Source: Ornithomonoglobus_A sp034090805
GTDB taxonomy: Bacteria; Bacillota; Clostridia; UBA1381
Length of the DNA: 13,806 bases
Assembly: GCA_034090805.1 (NCBI GenBank)
Contig: JAXDRV010000010.1
Span: 1 to 13,806 of the forward strand
Direction: 5' to 3'
Positions 1 through 7,419 of this stretch are shown here, piece by piece. Position 1 is the first letter of the stretch. Every line of letters starts with the position of its first letter. Made by a program: the position numbers and the translations under genes. The notes under the pieces are model-generated. The model was not told the origin of the DNA and did no database searches. It saw only the letters and a program-made list of their open reading frames with translations.

Positions 1-28
1 AAAATTATGACTATTGTCAAAATTTTTC

Positions 29-206
29 GTGTAAAATCAGAGATTTTACACAGTTCGCATTGATAAAGTCTGCCCAAATAAATATTTTGAGAACAAAATA
101 TTTATTTGGGGTGCAAGGATTTTTTCATATTTATGAAAAAAACTTGCACCTGAACAATTATGAAACGCTTTTAAGCCGCTATGCGGCTGCGTTTCATAAT
201 TGTTCA
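29..206. repeat. Chain of four consecutive hairpin-forming inverted repeats
   Basis: Four inverted repeats follow one another in gene-free DNA. The first has 10-base arms at 29-38 and 42-51 (GTGTAAAATC with its exact complement, 3-base loop). The second has 16-base perfect arms at 73-88 and 95-110 (6-base loop). The third has 7-base outer arms at 111-117 and 143-149 plus inner arms at 120-128 and 133-141. The fourth has 18-base perfect arms at 151-168 and 189-206 enclosing a further AGCCGC/GCGGCT hairpin at 174-188. The last three abut with almost no spacer, so nearly every base of 73-206 can pair. None of the four has a good T tract of its own. They look like a structured intergenic repeat or an RNA 3' end rather than one terminator. 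I do not recognise the family. Confidence 0.8.
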
Positions 207-225
207 GCAGTCATTAAATAAGACA

Positions 226-260
226 GGCGGCGGAGCAATACAGGCTCTGCCGCCGTTTTT
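226..260 (+). terminator. Rho-independent terminator of an upstream gene outside the window
   Basis: An 11-pair GC-rich stem with one G-U pair (226-236 with 244-254) and a 7-base loop is followed by TTTTT at 256-260, then G and four more T. This is a standard intrinsic terminator on the + strand. It must serve a transcript entering from left of the window and isolates it from the queA promoter about 60 bases downstream. Confidence 0.85.
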
Positions 261-315
261 GTTTTACAATTATGGATTAAATTTTAAATTAGGTCTTTTC
301 TTTTCGTAATATCTG

Positions 316-324
316 TGGTATACT
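316..324 (+). promoter_or_regulatory. Candidate extended -10 promoter for queA
   Basis: TGGTATACT fits an extended -10 element (TGN followed by TATACT at 319-324). The -35 region around 296-301 (TTTTCT) is poor, which is typical when an extended -10 is present. It lies after the terminator ending at 260, and transcription would start near 331, upstream of the ribosome binding site at 358-363. Inferred from sequence only. Confidence 0.5.
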
Positions 325-372
325 TAATAGGAAATCATTTATAAAATGTATAATTTTGAAAGGAACATAAAA

Positions 373-1398
373 TTGAAAACATCTGATTTTTATTATGATT
401 TACCGCAGGAGCTTATTGCTCAGACGCCGTTGGAGGACAGAAGCTCATCAAGGCTTATGGTACTCGATAAGGAAACGGGAGCGGTGGAGCACAGACACTT
501 TTATGAGATAGCCGATTACCTTGAAGAGGGCGATGCGCTAATACTGAATGATACGAGAGTGCTTCCGGCGAGGCTCTACGGAGCAAGAGAGGACACGGGC
601 GGTGCGATTGAGTTTTTGCTGCTGCACAAGCACACGCTTGATACATGGGAGGTAATCTTAAAGCCCGGCCGCAGAGCAAAGCCGGGGGCGAGGTTTGTTT
701 TCGGAAACGGTGAGCTTAAGGCGGAGGTGCTGGAGATTGTAAACGAGGGAAACCGCCTTGTCAGGTTTTATTATGACGGAGTGTTCGAGGAGGTTCTCGA
801 CAGGCTCGGAGAAATGCCTATACCTCCGTATATTACCGAAAAGCTTAAGGATAAAAACCGCTATCAGACCGTGTACGCAAAAAATCCCGGTTCGGCGGCG
901 GCTCCGACTGCGGGACTGCATTTTACGCCGGAGCTGCTTGAGAAAATAAAGCAAAAGGGCATAAATGTCGGATTCCTTACGCTGCACGTCGGACTCGGAA
1001 CCTTCCGCCCGGTTAAAGCGGACGAGGTTACGGAGCATAAAATGCACTCGGAATTTTATATACTTCCTCAGGAAACGGCGGAGCTTGTCAATAAAACAAA
1101 GGCGGCGGGGAAGAAGGTCGTATCCGTTGGCACGACGGCAACGAGAGTGCTTGAAACCGCAGGCATGGAGGGACTTCCTCTTAAGGCGGCGACAGGCTGG
1201 ACGGATATATTCATTTATCCCGGCAAAAGCTTAAATGTGATTGACGCACTTATAACCAATTTTCATCTGCCGGAGTCAACGCTGATAATGCTTGTGAGCG
1301 CATTTGCGGGACGTGATAACGTGCTTAAGGCATATAAAACCGCAGTTGACGAAAAATACAGATTTTTCAGCTTCGGCGATGCGATGCTGATTAAGTAG
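373..1398 (+). CDS. queA: S-adenosylmethionine:tRNA ribosyltransferase-isomerase (QueA)
   Basis: QueA transfers and isomerises the ribosyl part of S-adenosylmethionine onto preQ1 at the wobble base of tRNA, giving epoxyqueuosine in the cytoplasmic queuosine pathway. The 341-residue product is full length for the family. Recognisable conserved blocks are LPQELIAQTP near the N-terminus, NDTRVLPARL at about 59, AAPTAGLHFT at about 177, LHVGLGTFRPV at about 204 and NFHLPESTLIML near the C-terminus. I chose the TTG at 373 rather than the ATG at 346: GAAAGG at 358-363 is 9 bases upstream of it, and family members begin at this point with a KTSDFxYDLPQ-type sequence. The ATG at 346 would add nine residues and lacks a ribosome binding site in the predicted transcript. 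The usual partner tgt is not downstream; the next gene starts 60 bases later and may be co-transcribed. Confidence 0.95.
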   Translation: MKTSDFYYDLPQELIAQTPLEDRSSSRLMVLDKETGAVEHRHFYEIADYLEEGDALILNDTRVLPARLYGAREDTGGAIEFLLLHKHTLDTWEVILKPGRRAKPGARFVFGNGELKAEVLEIVNEGNRLVRFYYDGVFEEVLDRLGEMPIPPYITEKLKDKNRYQTVYAKNPGSAAAPTAGLHFTPELLEKIKQKGINVGFLTLHVGLGTFRPVKADEVTEHKMHSEFYILPQETAELVNKTKAAGKKVVSVGTTATRVLETAGMEGLPLKAATGWTDIFIYPGKSLNVIDALITNFHLPESTLIMLVSAFAGRDNVLKAYKTAVDEKYRFFSFGDAMLIK

Positions 1399-1408
1399 AA
1401 CACAATAA

Positions 1409-1416
1409 GGAAGGAG
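1409..1416 (+). promoter_or_regulatory. Strong Shine-Dalgarno sequence with no start codon at normal distance
   Basis: GGAAGGAG is one of the best ribosome binding sites in the window, yet no ATG, GTG or TTG follows within 4-12 bases. In the frame of the downstream gene there is a stop (TAA, 1429-1431), and the first usable start is GTG at 1459, 42 bases away. It may be a relic of an older gene start displaced by an insertion, or may serve an unusual leader. Confidence 0.5.
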
Positions 1417-1458
1417 ATTTAATATACTTAACCTCATTTTGGGATAAATATATTATAT

Positions 1459-4400
1459 GTGAATTTTATGACGGCTATTTTTGTTGTGCTGATATTTTAT
1501 GCCATAGCATGCTTTGCACTTTGGTCGTATTACCTTGCTCCGGCTCTGGCAAAGGGCAGAAGGGGAGAGGAAAATGCGGTTTATATTATTGCTTTGACAG
1601 CACTGTCTGCGGCGGTGCATATTGTCTGCGCCGTCAAATATCGGGGGCATAATACCGATATGGGCTGCTTTACCGGCTGGGCGGATATGATTTACCAAAA
1701 CGGCTTCGGGAATTTTTATTCCTCCGATGCGTTCACGGACTATCCTCCGGGATATATGTATGTGCTTTATATCATAGGTGCGGTCAAGCATTTATTCAAT
1801 CCGCAGGAGGGCGGTCTTTGGCTGCTTGTCAAGCTTCCGGCGATAATATGCGATATTCTTACTGGAATACTGATATATAAAATCGCAAAGAAAAAGCTCG
1901 GTGACGGAGTATCGGCGGCGGTTGCGGCTGCGTATCTCTTTAATCCGGCGGTGATACTGAACAGCTCGCTTTGGGGGCAGGTGGACAGTGTGTACACGCT
2001 TTTTACGGTGCTTATGGTGTACCTTGTTTCGCAGCGGCAGATGATAAAAGCATATTTTGTGTTTGCGATTTGTATATTTATTAAACCGCAGGCGTTTATG
2101 TTTATGCCGATAATTATTTTCGGAATAATCGAAAACGTCTTTCTGCCGAAATTCGACTCGAAAGCGTTTGCCAGAAATCTTGCGGGCGGACTGTGCGCCG
2201 TAGCGGCTGTTTTTGCGCTTTCCGTGCCGTTTGGGATAGGAAATGTAATAAAGCAGTACACCGAAACGCTCAGCTCGTACCCATATATGACGGTCAACGC
2301 TTTTAATGTATGGGGAGCACTCGGCAAAAACTGGACGGAGCTTTCACCGTTTATGTCGGCGGCGAATTACGTGATACTTGCCGCTGCGGCAGTTTACTCG
2401 GCTTACGTGTTTTTCAGAACAAAAAGCGAGGCGAGATATTATATTGCCGCTGCGGTGCTGTCGTTTGTGACGTTTATGCTGTCCGTTAAAATGCACGACA
2501 GATATGCGTTTCCGACAATGGCAATGCTGCTGCTTGCGTTTGTGTATATATCGACCGCAAAAGGCTTTTGGATTTACGTGCTGTCGGCTCTGACGCAGTT
2601 CTTTAATACGGCATGGGTGCTGTTTATTTATGAGCAGGATATAAACAAATACTTCAAAAGTCCTGTAATAGTTGCGGCTTCAATAGTAAATATCGCATTT
2701 CTTGCGCTGTTTTTGGGATTTGTGCAAAAGGGCATAAATGAAGCACCCGTTGCAGAAAAGGAAGAGAAAAAAAACAGTGCCAATGCTGAAAAATCGGCAA
2801 AAACGATGCGGTTCAAGCGTTCCGAACAGCTCGGCAGGCTTGACAAATTCGACTTTGCGGCGATGGCGGTGCTTATGACAGTGTACGGAGCGATTGCGTT
2901 TTATCATCTCGGTGATACTCATGCGCCGCAGACTTTTGTCGATATAGGCTCAAACAACTCGGTTGAGATCGACTTGGGCAGCGAAAAGACAGTATCAAAG
3001 ATGAAGCTGTACCTCGGCTCGTATCAGCTTGCGGAGGACAGGCTGCTTAATATTGAATACTGTGACGAAAACGGCACGCAGGTTTCGTCAAGCTCAATCA
3101 ATTCGGGAGCGGTATTTTACTGGAGCGATATAGAGGCAGGCGAGAGGGTGAGGTACATCCGCTTGTCAACAAACAACAAAAACCTGTCGATTATGGAGCT
3201 GGGAATAATCGATGAAAACGGCAGCGTAATAACTCCGTCAAACGCTCAGTCTGCGGAGCTTGCGCCCATGTTTGACGAGCAGCGGTATATCCCCGAACGC
3301 ACGACATATATGAACAGCACATATTTTGATGAAATATACCATGCAAGGACGGGATATGAATTTGTGCATGGACTTGAGGTTTACGAATGGACTCATCCGC
3401 CTCTCGGCAAGGATTTCATTGCACTCGGAATTAAGATGTTCGGCATGACTCCGTTTGGGTGGAGATTTATGGGGACGCTTTTCGGGGTGCTGATGATACC
3501 GGTGATATACGTGTTTGCAAGGCGGTTGCTGAAATGCCGTTGGGCGGCGGTGCTGACTGCGGTGATATTCACATTTGACTTCATGCACTTCGCTCAGACG
3601 AGAATCGCAACTATAGACGTGTACGTGACGTTCTTTATCATGCTGATGTATTATTATATGTACAAATATTTCACCATGAGCTTTTATGATACGCCTTTAA
3701 AAAAGACACTTGTGCCACTGGCACTTTCGGGAATATTCATGGGACTGGGCATTGCCTCAAAATGGACGGGAATATATGCCGGAGTCGGGCTGGCGATAAT
3801 ATTTTTCATATCGCTTTACAAACGCTACAGTGAATATCTTTACGCAAAGAAAACGCCAAACGGCGAAACGGACGGCATAAGCCATAAGCACGTGATTGAA
3901 AGCTTTGTGCCGAATTTCCGTGTGACGGCGGTTTGGTGCTGCATATTCTTTGTATTTGTGCCGCTGCTGATTTACGGACTGTCGTATATTCCGTATCTGA
4001 GAGCACCGAGCGCGCAGGGGATAAAAACAATAATTGAAAACCAAAGTGCGATTTACGCATACCATTCAAAAACGGTAGTCGAATCAACTCACCCGTTTTC
4101 GTCAAAATGGTATGAATGGATTGTGATGACACGTCCGATATGGTATTATTCGGGAGAGATAAGCGAAACGGTCAAGGAGGGGATAAGCTCCTTCGGAAAT
4201 CCGCTTGTTTGGTGGGTAGGAATACCGGCACTCTTTTTGATGATTTACAGAATGATTTTCAGCAGAGATAAAAAGGCACTGTTTTTGGTAATAGGATACG
4301 TTATTCAGATACTTTTCTGGATTCCGGTAACACGAACGACATTTATATACCACTATTTCCCATGCGTGCCGTTTTTGGTACTGATGATAGGCTGCTGTAT

Positions 4401-4620
4401 GGTTAATTTGTACAGTGATGCGTCGGACGGAATGATTTTTGCAGGTAAGAAGATAGGAGTGACACATAAACAGGGAGTGATTATTCTGTGCTGCCTGTAT
4501 GCGGCGGCGGTTGTCGGAATGTTTATAATGTTCTATCCTGTGCTTTCCGGAGCACCGTGTACGGTGGATTACGCAAAGCATTTAAAATGGTTCGACACAT
4601 GGGTGCTGCTCGCATCATAA
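1459..4620 (+). CDS. Large membrane glycosyltransferase: GT-C domain, discoidin-like domain, PMT-type (GT39) domain
   Basis: The 1053-residue polytopic membrane protein joins two GT-C fold glycosyltransferase halves. Residues 1 to about 425 carry many membrane helices and GT-C signatures: an acidic residue in the first outer loop (HNTDMG, Asp67), a DYPPGY motif and SLWGQVDS. A charged Lys/Glu linker (about 428-460) leads to one membrane helix (about 467-485). A beta-rich segment at about 490-594 resembles a discoidin or F5/8-C carbohydrate-binding fold. From about 616 the protein resembles protein O-mannosyltransferases, with FDEIYHARTGYEF (Asp624-Glu625) and THPPLGK (645-651). PMT enzymes transfer sugars from polyprenyl-phosphate donors to exported acceptors at the outer membrane face; donor and acceptor here are unknown. 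The start is uncertain: GTG 1459 or ATG 1468, neither with a nearby ribosome binding site. It may be co-transcribed with queA. Confidence 0.85.
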   Translation: MNFMTAIFVVLIFYAIACFALWSYYLAPALAKGRRGEENAVYIIALTALSAAVHIVCAVKYRGHNTDMGCFTGWADMIYQNGFGNFYSSDAFTDYPPGYMYVLYIIGAVKHLFNPQEGGLWLLVKLPAIICDILTGILIYKIAKKKLGDGVSAAVAAAYLFNPAVILNSSLWGQVDSVYTLFTVLMVYLVSQRQMIKAYFVFAICIFIKPQAFMFMPIIIFGIIENVFLPKFDSKAFARNLAGGLCAVAAVFALSVPFGIGNVIKQYTETLSSYPYMTVNAFNVWGALGKNWTELSPFMSAANYVILAAAAVYSAYVFFRTKSEARYYIAAAVLSFVTFMLSVKMHDRYAFPTMAMLLLAFVYISTAKGFWIYVLSALTQFFNTAWVLFIYEQDINKYFKSPVIVAASIVNIAFLALFLGFVQKGINEAPVAEKEEKKNSANAEKSAKTMRFKRSEQLGRLDKFDFAAMAVLMTVYGAIAFYHLGDTHAPQTFVDIGSNNSVEIDLGSEKTVSKMKLYLGSYQLAEDRLLNIEYCDENGTQVSSSSINSGAVFYWSDIEAGERVRYIRLSTNNKNLSIMELGIIDENGSVITPSNAQSAELAPMFDEQRYIPERTTYMNSTYFDEIYHARTGYEFVHGLEVYEWTHPPLGKDFIALGIKMFGMTPFGWRFMGTLFGVLMIPVIYVFARRLLKCRWAAVLTAVIFTFDFMHFAQTRIATIDVYVTFFIMLMYYYMYKYFTMSFYDTPLKKTLVPLALSGIFMGLGIASKWTGIYAGVGLAIIFFISLYKRYSEYLYAKKTPNGETDGISHKHVIESFVPNFRVTAVWCCIFFVFVPLLIYGLSYIPYLRAPSAQGIKTIIENQSAIYAYHSKTVVESTHPFSSKWYEWIVMTRPIWYYSGEISETVKEGISSFGNPLVWWVGIPALFLMIYRMIFSRDKKALFLVIGYVIQILFWIPVTRTTFIYHYFPCVPFLVLMIGCCMVNLYSDASDGMIFAGKKIGVTHKQGVIILCCLYAAAVVGMFIMFYPVLSGAPCTVDYAKHLKWFDTWVLLAS

Positions 4621-4779
4621 TAAATACCGGGTAATTGTAAAATGTCGGTTTGGAATTTAAGAGTATGTTTGAATTTATTCGTACTCAAACAGCTCTTGCG
4701 GCAACTCGTCCGAAAAAAATCAAAAACACTCTCAAAATCCGAGGAAATATTGAGTTTTACAATTGCCCGTAATAAACAC
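4618..4779. repeat. MITE-like element: 15-bp terminal inverted repeats, 142 bp long
   Basis: Between the glycosyltransferase and fumarase genes, CGGGTAATTGTAAAA (4628-4642) is matched by its inverted copy TTTTACAATTGCCCG (4755-4769) with one mismatch. Immediately outside lie TAATAAATAC (4618-4627) and TAATAAACAC (4770-4779), a direct repeat with nine of ten bases identical. Terminal inverted repeats enclosed by a short direct repeat are the signature of a miniature transposable element with a target duplication, although the left copy includes the glycosyltransferase stop codon and is AT-rich. The interior has no credible gene. It could instead be a structured leader of the fumarase mRNA. Confidence 0.55.
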
Positions 4780-4794
4780 AATAAGGAGACTAAT

Positions 4795-5637
4795 ATGCGT
4801 ATAATAAATTCAAAAGAAATAACTGAGGCTGTTGCGAAAATGTGCGTTGAGGCAAACTGCCGCCTTAACGGTGACATACGTAGCGCACTTAACGAGGGGA
4901 TAAAAACCGAGGAGTCGGACGTATCGAGAGGTGTTTTGGAAAATCTCATTAAAAATGCGGATATAGCCGATGCAAAAACAGTGCCGATATGCCAGGACAC
5001 CGGTATGGCGGTATTCTTTGCCGAGATAGGCAGCGAGGTTTTTGTCGAGGGTGACACGATAACCGACGCAATAAATAAGGGAGTGGCAAAGGGATACACG
5101 GAGGGTTATCTCCGCAAATCCGTTGTTGCGGATCCTCTTGACAGGGTGAACACACGTGATAACACTCCCGCAGTGATACATTATGATTTTGTCAAGGGTG
5201 ATAAGATAAAGCTTACCTTTGCGCCCAAAGGCTTCGGCAGCGAAAACAAAAGTGCGCTGAAGATGCTCAATCCCTCCGACGGAGTTGAGGGGATTATTGA
5301 TTTTGTTGTTGAAACGGTACGAAAAGCCGGAGCAAATCCCTGTCCGCCCATGGTTATAGGTGTTGGGATAGGCGGAACGATGGATAAATGTGCACAGCTT
5401 GCCAAAAAGGCTCTTACAAGAGATATAACCTCGTCAAATCCAAAGGAACGGTATGCAGAGCTTGAGCGCATATTGCTTGAACGTATCAATAAGCTTGGAA
5501 TAGGGCCGCAGGGTATGGGCGGAACAACGACGTGCCTCGGTGTAAATATCGAGGTGTATCCGACGCATATCGCCGGACTTCCCGTAGCGGTAAACGTAAA
5601 CTGCCATGCAACTCGTCATGCGGTGACGATACTGTAA
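4795..5637 (+). CDS. Class I fumarate hydratase, alpha subunit (TtdA/FumA N-terminal type)
   Basis: The 280-residue product is the alpha subunit of a two-subunit iron-sulfur hydro-lyase of the fumarase/L-tartrate dehydratase family, which interconverts fumarate and malate (or dehydrates tartrate) in the cytoplasm. Candidate ligands of the oxygen-sensitive [4Fe-4S] cluster are Cys66 in CQDTG, Cys183 in NPCPP and Cys270 in NVNCHATRH, whose spacing is close to that of FumA-type enzymes. The GIGGTMDK and GMGGTTTCLG segments are family-typical. The ATG at 4795 has AAGGAGA at 4783-4789 in front of it. A longer open frame from 4642 only reads through the upstream repeat and is not supported. The beta subunit, normally the next gene, is absent here. 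Fumarase is likelier than tartrate dehydratase from general occurrence, but sequence alone does not settle it. Confidence 0.9.
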   Translation: MRIINSKEITEAVAKMCVEANCRLNGDIRSALNEGIKTEESDVSRGVLENLIKNADIADAKTVPICQDTGMAVFFAEIGSEVFVEGDTITDAINKGVAKGYTEGYLRKSVVADPLDRVNTRDNTPAVIHYDFVKGDKIKLTFAPKGFGSENKSALKMLNPSDGVEGIIDFVVETVRKAGANPCPPMVIGVGIGGTMDKCAQLAKKALTRDITSSNPKERYAELERILLERINKLGIGPQGMGGTTTCLGVNIEVYPTHIAGLPVAVNVNCHATRHAVTIL

Positions 5638-5689
5638 AATACGCAGCAGAAATAAATGTGAAATAAGAAAAGTAATTTTTCTGACATTC

Positions 5690-5718
5690 TTGACAAAATA
5701 CACAATTTTTGTTATAAT
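5690..5718 (+). promoter_or_regulatory. Perfect consensus sigma-A promoter
   Basis: TTGACA at 5690-5695 and TATAAT at 5713-5718 are separated by exactly 17 bases, an exact match to the housekeeping consensus. Transcription would start near 5725, giving a leader of about 30 bases before the secreted-protein gene at 5757. It should give strong constitutive expression of that gene and of the coupled pseudouridine synthase gene. Confidence 0.9.
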
Positions 5719-5756
5719 TTTATTGTAAATTATTATATGAAAGGATTTGAACTATT

Positions 5757-6707
5757 ATGAAAAAGCAAATTATCGGTCTGGCATTGAGTGTTGCCTGCAT
5801 TCTCGGCAGTGCTTCGGCATTCGCTGAGGTTACTCCCAAAGTTATTGTTGACGGATGCGAGATTGCATTTGACGATCAGGCTCCCATTATCGAGAAGGAC
5901 AGAATTCTTATTCCGGTAAGAGGTGTAATGGAGGCTGCCGGCGCAAGAGTTGGCTGGTTCAAGGAGTCTAAGCTTGTGCAAATTCAAAGCCATGATAACT
6001 GGAAGATAACGGAGCTTACTCTTGATTCCGACATCATGAAAGCATCTGCTTTCAGTAAAACCGACCTTATCAGCGCAGATACAAAGGAAATCAAGCTTGA
6101 TGTTCCCGCAACACTCAGAAACGACAGAACTCTTATTCCGCTGAGAGCCGTAAACGATTCGTTCGATTACGATACATCATGGGACGATGCAACAAAAACA
6201 GCATCCGTAAGAACGGACAGGCTTCTGCCGGAGGCGAGCGATACGGGTATATCAATATCCGCAAGCAAGGAGGATATATCAAAGGGCGATACAGTTGATA
6301 TTCTTGTAAGCATCAATAATTTTACAAACGAGGACGTTAAGGTTATCAACGGCGCTTCAATCGGACTTATTTACGATAAATCAAAGCTTAAGCTTGTGTC
6401 GGCGGGACTTTGCAACGGTGATAAAGAAATTAACGGTCTCGGAGCAGTCAATCCGGATTTCTCGGAGGACAGCTTAAAAACCGTTCATGTTACGGTTGAT
6501 GAAGAAGCTTGCCCCACAACGGACGGTGTATTCTATAAGCTGACATTTGAGGCTCTTGCCGACGATGGCGGCGAGGTTGCTCTGTCAAAGAGATATAACA
6601 CAAGACTCGGCTATGATACGACAGTTTTGATGTCCAAGGATAAAAAGAGCACAAACTGCACACCTGTTACAATATACGTTGACGACACTCCCGTTGAGCT
6701 TAAGTAA
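5757..6707 (+). CDS. Secreted copper-amine-oxidase-N domain protein with C-terminal cohesin-like domain
   Basis: The 316-residue product starts with a signal peptide (KK, then a hydrophobic stretch ending ASAFA, cleavage near residue 23). Residues about 27-155 form the stalk-type domain called copper amine oxidase N-terminal, widespread in Clostridia surface proteins. It shows the two characteristic half-repeats, DRILIPVRGVMEAAGARVGW and a later RTLIPLRAVNDSF, each followed by a strand pair. Residues about 164-310 look like a cohesin-type beta sandwich (KGDTVDILVSINNF, then IGLIYDKSKLKLVSAG, then FYKLTFEALADDGG). There is no SLH repeat, dockerin or sortase signal, so the protein is either released or held by interactions. 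Despite the domain name no oxidase activity is implied. AAAGGA at 5740-5745 precedes the ATG, which sits about 30 bases after the presumed transcription start. The stop overlaps the next start. Confidence 0.85.
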   Translation: MKKQIIGLALSVACILGSASAFAEVTPKVIVDGCEIAFDDQAPIIEKDRILIPVRGVMEAAGARVGWFKESKLVQIQSHDNWKITELTLDSDIMKASAFSKTDLISADTKEIKLDVPATLRNDRTLIPLRAVNDSFDYDTSWDDATKTASVRTDRLLPEASDTGISISASKEDISKGDTVDILVSINNFTNEDVKVINGASIGLIYDKSKLKLVSAGLCNGDKEINGLGAVNPDFSEDSLKTVHVTVDEEACPTTDGVFYKLTFEALADDGGEVALSKRYNTRLGYDTTVLMSKDKKSTNCTPVTIYVDDTPVELK

Positions 6708-7399
6708 TGAGACTTGATAAGTTTCTCGCCGGCTGCGGATACGGAACACGGCGCGAGGTTAAAGCACTTGTTAAAAGCGGTGCGGTATCGGTCAACGGAG
6801 TGACGGAGCGCGACGGCGGAAAAAACGTTTCCGAAAGCGATAATATTACGGTAGGGGGCAATTCGGCGGTATACAAGGAGTTTGTGTATATTATGCTGAA
6901 TAAGCCTCAGGGATATGTCAGTGCAACGGAGGATAGGCATTATCCGGTTGTCACGGAGCTTATCGGAGAGGAGTACGCACACTTTAAGCCGGCGCCTGTC
7001 GGACGGCTCGACATAGACACAGAGGGACTGCTGCTGCTTACCAACGACGGCGACTTGAATCATCGTCTTACATCTCCGTCAAAGCATGTTGACAAAACAT
7101 ACTTTGCCGTTCTCGATAAGCCTGCGGAGGCCTCCGATACAGACGCTTTTGCCGCCGGTATGGAGTTCAAGGACTTCACGGCTAGGAGCGCAAAGCTGGA
7201 AATATGCGAAAACAGAAACGAGGTTTTTGTGACGATTTCAGAAGGGAAGTATCATCAGGTCAAGAGAATGTGCGAAAGAGTAGGTAAAAAAGTAACATAT
7301 TTAAAACGCATCTCAATGGGCGGATTGAAGCTTGATCCAAAGCTTGCGCCGGGAGAGTATCGTGAGCTTACTCCGAATGAGCTTGAGATGCTGAACTAA
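6707..7399 (+). CDS. rsuA: 16S rRNA pseudouridine synthase, RsuA family
   Basis: The 230-residue product has an N-terminal S4 RNA-binding domain (about 1-60, starting RLDKFLAGCGYGTRRE) and a pseudouridine synthase domain. The catalytic aspartate is Asp102 in GRLDIDTEGLLLLTNDG, followed by RLTSPSKHVDKTY and by GKYHQVKRMCERVGKKV near the C-terminus. RsuA isomerises uridine 516 (E. coli numbering) of 16S rRNA. Close relatives RluB, RluE and RluF act on 23S rRNA, so the exact target is inferred. The ATG shares its first base with the stop of the secreted-protein gene (TAATG) and has no clear ribosome binding site of its own, which implies translational coupling with that gene. Confidence 0.9.
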   Translation: MRLDKFLAGCGYGTRREVKALVKSGAVSVNGVTERDGGKNVSESDNITVGGNSAVYKEFVYIMLNKPQGYVSATEDRHYPVVTELIGEEYAHFKPAPVGRLDIDTEGLLLLTNDGDLNHRLTSPSKHVDKTYFAVLDKPAEASDTDAFAAGMEFKDFTARSAKLEICENRNEVFVTISEGKYHQVKRMCERVGKKVTYLKRISMGGLKLDPKLAPGEYRELTPNELEMLN

Positions 7400-7419
7400 A
7401 ATACAAGAGCCTGTCGTAT

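Noticed and set aside
346..372. ATG at 346 as the queA start
   Set aside because: It adds nine residues not typical of the family and lacks a ribosome binding site; TTG at 373 follows GAAAGG with good spacing.
4642..4794. N-terminal extension of the fumarase from ATG 4642
   Set aside because: The extension is encoded by the inverted-repeat element, its ATG overlaps the left arm, and a strong ribosome binding site sits before ATG 4795.
5661..5683. Terminator after the fumarase gene
   Set aside because: Only a weak AT-only pairing (AGAAAA with TTTTCT) is present, with no GC stem or T tract after it.
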